A stretch of DNA of 47,638 nucleotides. Source: a virus. This document shows positions 41,984 through 47,638 of the stretch, piece after piece; within the stretch, counting starts at the first letter, position 1, and every line of letters starts with the position of its first letter. A program made the position numbers and the translations under genes. The stretch lies in the IMG/VR virus record IMGVR_UViG_3300008450_000063, positions 1 to 47,638 of that record; one strand, given 5' to 3'. The notes beneath the pieces were generated by a model, which saw nothing but the letters and a program-made list of their open reading frames with translations, was not told where the DNA came from and did no database searches.

Positions 41984-43576
41984 TTACATCTCGCAGACAC
42001 CACCAACACAATCCACCTGCTGCTTGTCCTCGATGGTGGGCAGATCCTCGTCGTTGTCATGCTTGCCGCTGTGATCCTTGATGACGACCTTCACACGGCT
42101 GTTCTTGCGAAGAATAGTAATGCCCTTTGCTCCACCCTCGTAGGCCGTGACAAGAGCCTCCTCAACCTGCTCCGGCGTGGTGGCCTCCGGAGCGTTGCAA
42201 GTCTTGGACACAGCCTGATCGGTGTGAGCCTGAATTGCCGTGAGGATATCGATATGCTGCTGGAGCGAGATCTCGTCTGTCGTGACGAAGTACTCACTGT
42301 CACGAAGTGGGTGCTTGTCGATAAACGGCTCGGTACGACCAAGAATGTACGACTCCTGCACACCGGCATAGATCGGCTCAATACCGAACGAGCACTTAGC
42401 AAGTCGCGAAATAGTGCCGGTAGGAGCCACAACCTGCACCACGATGTTGCGGCGCTCAGGAAGACCGGGCTGCCAGCCGGGATAAAACCCACGCTCCTGC
42501 CCCAACTTGGCCGACTCGTCCCACGACACCAACTGAACGAACTCCATCCACTCCTTGGCAAGGCGGATGGACTCTGGCGAGCCATAAATTACCTTGTTCA
42601 GAATAAACGCGTCGGCCAAGCCCATAATCCCGACGCCGATCTTGCGATACTTCTGGTGCTGGGCCTTGATCTGCGGAAGCGGGTAATCCTGCTTGTCCAC
42701 GACATTATCAAGCATGCGAGTGAGGATGCGCACTGTGCGCTCGAGGCTTGCAAAGTCCATCTTGCCTTCGTACATGTGCTTGGCCAAGTTAACTGAACCA
42801 AGGACACACGCCTCGTTCGGAAGAAGCGGCACCTCGCCGCACGGGTTGGTCGCCTCGATCTTCTCGGGGTGCGGAGCCGCATTGTTGATGGAGTCTAGGA
42901 ATAGCAGCCCCGGCTCACCATTAAGCCAAGCCCCGTAGACGATCTGCTCCCACAACTCCTTGCCACCATTGGTGCGGTCGTACTGCATAAACTTGTCGCT
43001 CATACCGACAGAAATATTGAAGTTGTAGATAGGCGACTTGTCGCTGTTGCCCTCAAACTCCTGATTCTTGCAGGTAATAAACTCCATGATGTCTGGGTGA
43101 TCCACAGGAAGGACGCCCATGTTGGCACCCCAACGCACACCACCCTGCGACACCTGACCGATAACCTCAGAGTACAGACGAAGCCATCCGACGGGACCCA
43201 GCATAGCCGGACGCCCGTTGGACTGAATCAGCGAACCAGCGGGTCGAATACGCCCAAACGAGAAGCCCGTGCCTCCACCAGTGGCATGGACTCGAGTGGC
43301 ATTGTCGAGCGTGCGCATAATAGCCGCGTCACCCTCGTTGAGCGAATCGTCAACCGGAAGCACGAAACAAGCCGAACCCTGCTGCCGCGCTCGGCCCGCA
43401 TTAGCAATCGCCGGGGTATTCGGTAGAGCCTTAAGTTCTGACATCATTTCGAACTGATCTTCGCGCTCTTTGTCGTTAGAAGACCAAGCACGAGCGGTGC
43501 GATCCCACACCTGACTCTCGTCCTGCTCACCATCATGCATGTAGCGCTGTTCTAGAATTGCAGTACGAGAGTCCAA
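41984..43576 (-). CDS. nrdJ: Class II (adenosylcobalamin) ribonucleotide reductase
   Basis: 530 aa. TTG start at 43576, supported by AAAGGAG. Active-site pattern: C70 in GSACFVLP, C246 in NPCGE (thiyl radical site), C257 in NEACVLGSVNL, and a C-terminal redox pair C523/C528 in DCVGGVCEM. N-terminal LPNTPAIANAGR is typical of NrdJ. There is no ATP cone and no NrdB gene alongside, as expected for the B12-dependent class. It makes deoxyribonucleotides for replication. The gene stands alone between structural genes with its own terminator. Confidence 0.85.
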   Translation of the reverse strand: MDSRTAILEQRYMHDGEQDESQVWDRTARAWSSNDKEREDQFEMMSELKALPNTPAIANAGRARQQGSACFVLPVDDSLNEGDAAIMRTLDNATRVHATGGGTGFSFGRIRPAGSLIQSNGRPAMLGPVGWLRLYSEVIGQVSQGGVRWGANMGVLPVDHPDIMEFITCKNQEFEGNSDKSPIYNFNISVGMSDKFMQYDRTNGGKELWEQIVYGAWLNGEPGLLFLDSINNAAPHPEKIEATNPCGEVPLLPNEACVLGSVNLAKHMYEGKMDFASLERTVRILTRMLDNVVDKQDYPLPQIKAQHQKYRKIGVGIMGLADAFILNKVIYGSPESIRLAKEWMEFVQLVSWDESAKLGQERGFYPGWQPGLPERRNIVVQVVAPTGTISRLAKCSFGIEPIYAGVQESYILGRTEPFIDKHPLRDSEYFVTTDEISLQQHIDILTAIQAHTDQAVSKTCNAPEATTPEQVEEALVTAYEGGAKGITILRKNSRVKVVIKDHSGKHDNDEDLPTIEDKQQVDCVGGVCEM

Positions 43577-43616
43577 CTCGGCTCCTTTGTAATTATAAAA
43601 GACAGATGTGGTGACA

Positions 43617-43635
43617 GGGGTGCCATTGACACCCC
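43617..43635 (-). terminator. Short stem-loop upstream of the reductase gene
   Basis: GGGGTG pairs with CACCCC, loop of 7 bases, in the 82-base gap before the reductase. There is no U-tract after it in minus-strand RNA, so it is more likely a processing or attenuation hairpin than a full terminator. Confidence 0.35.
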
Positions 43636-43658
43636 GAAGATTAATTAACTAAAAGACT

Positions 43659-44105
43659 CTAAGCGGAGTCTTCAGCGGGGGCTTCTGGCGGCATTTCGCC
43701 CGCCCCCATCTCGGCCTGCATTACAGGGTAAAACAACTCGCTCTTGATCACTTCATACTGCTGACCTTGTTCGTCAACAACATCGTAGCGATCGCCCTGC
43801 GGTGGACTAACGATCGAAGCCCGAATCAAAGAGCCATCGTCGTCGTAAAAGTTAACTTCTTCACCGGGCTGATAGGCATACCGGTGGGTGTTAGGGGTAA
43901 ACCGGGGGATATTAACAGGTCGTGCCAGCCCCATCTGTGGCTGGGCCTCAGGCGCTTGGTTGGGCTGCAACTCCGGCGCATTGGGGGCCTCTTGCATAGA
44001 TGGGTCTTGCTCAGCCGGTACCTGAGACTGGTCTACAGGTTCGCCCGCTGCTTCAAGCAGCCGCCTGTAGTGTTCCCTCAGATTATCAGCATTCATACTT
44101 GCCAT
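43659..44105 (-). CDS. Hypothetical 148-aa Pro/Gln-rich protein
   Basis: ATG 44105, or a second ATG at 44096. After a short helix (LREHYRRLLEAAGEP) residues 25-65 are Gln/Pro/Glu-rich and disordered. Residues 70-125 form a small beta domain (YAYQPGEEVNFYDDDGSLI, RYDVVDEQGQQYEVIKSEL). The end is Glu/Ala-rich. No family recognised; it sits with the 432-aa protein and the tail genes and may be a virion-associated protein. Confidence 0.65.
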   Translation of the reverse strand: MASMNADNLREHYRRLLEAAGEPVDQSQVPAEQDPSMQEAPNAPELQPNQAPEAQPQMGLARPVNIPRFTPNTHRYAYQPGEEVNFYDDDGSLIRASIVSPPQGDRYDVVDEQGQQYEVIKSELFYPVMQAEMGAGEMPPEAPAEDSA

Positions 44106-44123
44106 GCACTCACCATATCGTGA

Positions 44124-45422
44124 CTACTTCTTTTTCGCGTCAGCGCGATCGCGGCGCTCTTCTCGGGCCTCGTTCGGAGTCTGACCAATCTTGATAAAGA
44201 CCGGGGTCTTGTCAACTGTACGCCAGACACCCCGACCGCCATCCGGACCACGAACAATACTTTCACCACGACGCGGCTTTAGCGGCATGTTGTTCTCATC
44301 GTCGGCTGCACTTAGTCCGGGACTGTTGACGTTGCCTTCAGGCTTTGGCAACTTACCAGCGGACTGACCGGCCACCATTGAAGCAGAAGCATCACTCAGG
44401 GGGCTGATCGACCCCTGTTGCGCTAAAGGGTCGATGGATAGTTCCCCCATTCCGCCGACCCCGGCCTTCGAATAAGCCTGCTTGACCACAGAATTGATCA
44501 ACTCGTCAACACTTGCAAAGTCCTTCAAGGCCAGTCCAGCGGGTCCAGCCTGAAACAGACGTGCGCGGTCTTCCTTGCTCATAGGCTGCAACACTAAAAG
44601 CGACGCCAAAGAGCCGGGTCGAGCCACGGACCCATCATCATACCTGACCGACCCATCCTGATACACATGGACCGGGTACTTTACAAGCCCCGTGCGAGAG
44701 TCCTTAATAGACCCATCATCATAGACGATCGTGCCATTCTCCGGACGGGCGACTTCTCTCGGGTTCTTAGGACCCTTACCGCCGCTGCTTTTCTTACCGG
44801 GAGATCCGGCAGCAGCCTCAGCCTCACCTGCGTCACTGGCCTTCTTGTCTGCGTCGCTGATTCCTTTAAGCCATTCCTTCTTCTCTTCTTCAGTGGCGTT
44901 AGAAGGAAACTTGGGATCCGGCTTTACTTTGGCTTCAGACAACTGTGTCTGCATGAAATGCTTGGCCTTATGATTTTCAAGAGCCTCGTGCATCTCGTCA
45001 CAGTCGCAGTCGCCCCACTCGCCACAGCCGGGGCACGCACTATCATAACCGCTTGAATCGTAATCGATGCCGAGATTCTCACACATCTGCTCAGCCATTT
45101 CACGACTTGGCGGGTATTCGACTTCTTGATCCCAATCCGTGTCGTAAATAATGATTTGAATATCGGCTTCGGTCATGCCTTCTTCGAGCATCATGCCACG
45201 AAGTTCGGCTTCCTTGCCGCGCCAGTAAGTCGTGCCCTTGATTTGGTCCTTGACCCACGCACACACGTTGTTGACTCGAGGACCAAAGCGCTTACGATTA
45301 TCTTTTACGCAAGAGCGAAAGATGTGCGGCTTGGTTGAGTAATACTTAAGTAGCGAGCGAATAGGACCGTACTTCTCAGGGTCCTGCCCGCCCATCGAGC
45401 CGCCTACATCTGGACCGGCCAA
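44124..45422 (-). CDS. Uncharacterised 432-aa protein with Cys cluster and YDDGS repeats
   Basis: TTG start at 45422 with GGAGG 5 bases upstream. N-terminal RSCVKDNRKRFGPRVNNVC and AWVKDQIKGTTYWRGK recall a motif I have seen in actinophage proteins of unknown role. Residues 135-147 (CPGCGEWGDCDC) could bind zinc. A Lys/Ala/Gly-rich linker follows, then IVYDDGSIKD and RYDDGSVARPG, two copies of an xYDDGS motif, and a Pro/Gly-rich C-terminus. Function is not recognised. Confidence 0.65.
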   Translation of the reverse strand: MAGPDVGGSMGGQDPEKYGPIRSLLKYYSTKPHIFRSCVKDNRKRFGPRVNNVCAWVKDQIKGTTYWRGKEAELRGMMLEEGMTEADIQIIIYDTDWDQEVEYPPSREMAEQMCENLGIDYDSSGYDSACPGCGEWGDCDCDEMHEALENHKAKHFMQTQLSEAKVKPDPKFPSNATEEEKKEWLKGISDADKKASDAGEAEAAAGSPGKKSSGGKGPKNPREVARPENGTIVYDDGSIKDSRTGLVKYPVHVYQDGSVRYDDGSVARPGSLASLLVLQPMSKEDRARLFQAGPAGLALKDFASVDELINSVVKQAYSKAGVGGMGELSIDPLAQQGSISPLSDASASMVAGQSAGKLPKPEGNVNSPGLSAADDENNMPLKPRRGESIVRGPDGGRGVWRTVDKTPVFIKIGQTPNEAREERRDRADAKKK

Positions 45423-45489
45423 CTATGCCTCCAACGACAATTCTTCGTACATGGCTATTGAACCATCCAGACCGGACACACGACTTGTA

Positions 45490-46935
45490 CTAATTAAAGG
45501 TGATTGACCACGTTCCAACAGAAGTCCATGTGTACACGCGGTCTGTTCCAACTGTAGTGACCGAAGGACTTCCGGTAACTGTTGCAGTGGGGAAAATGCT
45601 TGGGTACCGAACCACGACGATGCCTGAGCCTCCGTAGCCCCCACGCTGCGCGGCTTCATTTGCGTTCGTACAACTTCCACCGCCGCCGCCACCCGTATTT
45701 GCAGTGGCGTTGGCACCGGTAGCAGTCCCGGCAGCGCCCGTGCCTCCGCCACCTTCTCCGCCTTTGCCCCCCACAGCGTTACCACCACCGCCACCACCGC
45801 CTGCGTACATAACCCAAGTTCCGGTAATGTCAGATGCGCGTCCGTCGCCGCCCGAACCTCCAACCCCTGCGGCGTTTGCCTGCACGTCGTAACCCGAACC
45901 ACTAGCCCCTCCGCCCCCGGCTCCAACGCTTCCTGTGCCAGAGTCATAGGACTGGTCGTTCCCGCCACGGTAGCCCTGACCTGCTGTGCCAGCACCGCCG
46001 TCAAGGCCTTGTCCGTTCTCGCCAGCGCCTCCACCAGAGCCACCGGAACCGGCTTGGTTGCCCCACGTTCCACCACCACCGCCACCTGTGCAAATGATGG
46101 TGTCAAAGCGGCTCTGACCGCCCGCCGTGCCCGTGTAGAAACCAGTAGCAGCGTTTGCGCCGCCGCCACCGACAATCACTGTGTATGGAGTTCCGGCAGA
46201 AACAGGATGGCGCGTTCCAGTCAGACGGTTTGTCAACATTCCACCTGCGCCGCCGCCACCTGATGCGATGGACTGGCCCGCAGAACCGCCCGCCTGACCA
46301 CCACCAGCAACGACAAGGTACTCAACGCTCAATGCCTGCGGCGCAATGGAGTTCCACCCAAGATTCGACACATACACACGCATCAAGTTCGTATCCGTTT
46401 CCCAGATCAACTGACCGGGGAACGGAGCAGAGGGCCGCGTGCTGCTGGTGCAGATGATCGTGCCGGTGGTGACGGCGGGCCACTGGGTTGCGGTGACGAT
46501 CTTGCTGACTCGGAGGAAGATCGGTGCATTGTTTGTTCCGGTTGCCTGCATCTGCGGGCTAGAAGGGCCATACGCTTTGACGCTAAATGTGTGCGAACCG
46601 GCAGGCGGTGTCGTCCTGTATGAAGCGTAAATGGGCGGGTAGGCAGAGCCTGATGACGAGGGGTTATGCACGACCGACCACTGGCGGTGGACCTCTGCGC
46701 CATCCCTGTAGAGAGAAACAGATATTTGGCCCGAGGCGGGGAGGACTGTCTGCCCGCACCAGAACTCAACGAGTACCGGCGACCCGTCACACACGACAGT
46801 AAGCGGAGCGATAACTTCGGTGCCTGATCCCGCCGTGTTGCTGCTGATCGTTAGGTTGCTCGTAATCTGCGAGTACCCCAACTCCACCAGCCCGCCGCTC
46901 GCGGTGATGACCTGTGTATCGGTGAGGGTGGTCAT
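45490..46935 (-). CDS. Glycine-rich tail adhesin
   Basis: 481 aa, ATG 46935 overlapping the upstream stop (ATGA). The N-terminal part is a beta-rich domain with PGQLIWETDTNLMRVYVSN, a common fibre motif (about residues 175-195). Residues 205-430 are dominated by Gly runs (AGGGGAGG, TGGGGGGTWG), as in polyglycine-sandwich adhesins such as gp38 of T-even relatives. The end (YPSIFPTATVTGSPSVTTVG) is a beta strand repeat. Likely a host-receptor-binding tip protein. Confidence 0.8.
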   Translation of the reverse strand: MTTLTDTQVITASGGLVELGYSQITSNLTISSNTAGSGTEVIAPLTVVCDGSPVLVEFWCGQTVLPASGQISVSLYRDGAEVHRQWSVVHNPSSSGSAYPPIYASYRTTPPAGSHTFSVKAYGPSSPQMQATGTNNAPIFLRVSKIVTATQWPAVTTGTIICTSSTRPSAPFPGQLIWETDTNLMRVYVSNLGWNSIAPQALSVEYLVVAGGGQAGGSAGQSIASGGGGAGGMLTNRLTGTRHPVSAGTPYTVIVGGGGANAATGFYTGTAGGQSRFDTIICTGGGGGGTWGNQAGSGGSGGGAGENGQGLDGGAGTAGQGYRGGNDQSYDSGTGSVGAGGGGASGSGYDVQANAAGVGGSGGDGRASDITGTWVMYAGGGGGGGNAVGGKGGEGGGGTGAAGTATGANATANTGGGGGGSCTNANEAAQRGGYGGSGIVVVRYPSIFPTATVTGSPSVTTVGTDRVYTWTSVGTWSITFN

Positions 46936-47638
46936 CAGGCGCTCACTCGGATCGGGGTTACACGCATAAACCTTTGACCGAAGATCATCCCGGCACCGGC
47001 TGGCGACTTGTACCTAGCGACCAGAGCCGTTGATGCGGCTATGCCGGTCTTACGGCTTGGCTTGCTGTTTGTGTGGTTGTAGCCGGGTCCGCGAGTCTGC
47101 ATCCAAACAGCGTCGTCGTCTGATGCTGCGGTTGCGCCAACGAGGAACGACATCGCGGCGGGGATATCGTTTCCCGCCCCGCTGTTGAAGTTGCACCCGA
47201 TCAGCACGTCGTAGTCACCCGCGACAGGCACGGTGATCTGAGGGCCAGCCGTCGTAAGTGCGACGTAACTGGAACTAGCCGTAGACTCCCCGGCAGCGAT
47301 TGTATTGAGTAACGGCGCACCCCCCACGAACTTCCACGGGTACGTCCCGCTCGCGTCGTACTGAAGGTTCCAGGCAACGCCGTTCGTCGCATCAGCGATG
47401 TACGTCACAACATCACCGAACTGCGGGTTACTCGGCAGCGCCGTGACAATCGGGGGCGTGGAGCCGTAGGCAAGGCCCGAGCGCGGGGCGTCGGCAACGG
47501 CCCTGATGATGTAGTTCGTGACGAGAAACGGGGGCATGTTCTCGCCGGAACCTTTCCCTGTGCGGGAATGGTCGGTTGTTGAGTTAGATAGCCCGTCAAC
47601 ACCCGGAGCGTTCCATCCTTGCAGAGGCGATCCGCCCG
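46935..47638 (-). CDS. Tail collar-domain protein, 5' end off the window
   Basis: The frame stays open to the right edge: before the ATG at 47537 it reads QGWNAPGVDG and HSRTGKGSGENMPPFLVTNY, a collar-domain end, so the start is outside the window. After the collar end comes a beta-rich C-terminal domain (TVPVAGDYDVLIGCNF). Its collar end matches the 22743-23471 protein (ENM.PFLV.NYII), indicating two paralogous collar proteins. Part of the host-binding fibre system next to the glycine-rich adhesin. Confidence 0.8.
   Translation of the reverse strand, partial: GGSPLQGWNAPGVDGLSNSTTDHSRTGKGSGENMPPFLVTNYIIRAVADAPRSGLAYGSTPPIVTALPSNPQFGDVVTYIADATNGVAWNLQYDASGTYPWKFVGGAPLLNTIAAGESTASSSYVALTTAGPQITVPVAGDYDVLIGCNFNSGAGNDIPAAMSFLVGATAASDDDAVWMQTRGPGYNHTNSKPSRKTGIAASTALVARYKSPAGAGMIFGQRFMRVTPIRVSA

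Noticed and set aside
43592-43597. Perfect TATAAT upstream of the reductase gene
   Set aside because: No -35 match at 16-18 bases, and the predicted start would fall inside the AAAGGAG ribosome site, destroying it. It may be chance in an AT-rich gap.
43626-43649. TTGACA on the plus strand
   Set aside because: No acceptable -10 at 16-18 bases and no plus-strand gene downstream.
45423-46175. 250-codon frame on the minus strand overlapping the glycine-rich adhesin
   Set aside because: It is an alternative reading of the GC-rich glycine codons, with Ala/Val/Arg/Thr-biased composition. The 481-aa frame has recognisable fibre motifs.
1-47638. DatZ, MazZ, integrase, transposase or tRNA genes
   Set aside because: Looked for HD-domain dATPase, MazG-like protein, recombinase signatures, insertion sequences and cloverleaf sequences in the gaps. 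None could be supported by reading the sequence.

Overview
The window is almost wall-to-wall coding, and every supportable gene is on the minus strand, so transcription runs from high to low coordinates. The gene content is that of a contractile-tailed dsDNA phage (myovirus morphology): sheath, tube, tape measure, PBSX/Xkd-type baseplate, terminase, a Mu gpT-like capsid, lysis genes, and a large replication and nucleotide module. Both ends cut through genes: a portal-like gene at the left edge and a tail-collar protein at the right edge. The window is therefore a large part of a genome, possibly most of a circularly permuted one. The host is probably Gram-positive. The evidence is the Xkd-like tail cassette, a peptidoglycan-cutting hub, a PG-binding plus CHAP endolysin and XhlA-like lysis genes. 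An actinobacterium is favoured because of a Cys-rich protein type that I associate from memory with actinophages and a leaderless promoter, but this is inference.

Layout in the direction of transcription. (1) 47638-43659: collar-type tail protein (5' end missing), a glycine-rich tail adhesin, a Cys-containing 432-aa protein and a 148-aa protein. (2) 43576-41984: a class II (B12-type) ribonucleotide reductase followed by a rho-independent terminator. (3) 41858-38785: capsid protease/scaffold, decoration protein, major capsid protein and an acidic protein, followed by a strong stem-loop terminator. (4) 38703-24432: head-tail connectors, sheath, tube, tail assembly chaperones with a -1 frameshift (slippery GGGAAAC), tape measure, LysM protein, an 859-aa multi-enzyme hub, and baseplate wedge and spike proteins. 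(5) 24397-21026: tail fibre, collar fibre, XhlA-like protein, endolysin, holin-like protein and a small protein, closed by a 14-bp-stem terminator.

(6) 20960-20790 is the main regulatory region: an extended -10 promoter whose -10 box is one arm of a perfect dyad, with a second perfect dyad just upstream. It drives an early operon: deoxyribosyltransferase-like protein, Cas4/AddB-like Fe-S nuclease, sigma-factor-like protein with a zinc ribbon, a PurZ-like adenylosuccinate synthetase, ssDNA-binding protein, HTH regulator, RecA and RuvC-like nuclease. (7) A second near-consensus promoter at 14712-14740 drives a Cys-rich protein, a 132-aa protein, a UvsW-like helicase, a primase-helicase fusion, NMP kinase, dUTPase, and a DNA polymerase III alpha subunit split into two genes with two small genes between the halves. 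(8) A leaderless promoter at 3596-3624 starts the packaging genes terS and terL, a 105-aa protein and the portal.

The most interesting feature is the PurZ-like enzyme, in which serine replaces the catalytic aspartate of PurA. That substitution marks enzymes of the 2-aminoadenine (Z) DNA pathway. This phage may therefore carry Z-containing DNA, or a variant of the pathway, copied by a split PolIII-type polymerase. No DatZ or MazZ is seen in the window. The neighbouring deoxyribosyltransferase-like gene is a speculative candidate for an alternative way to deplete dAMP.
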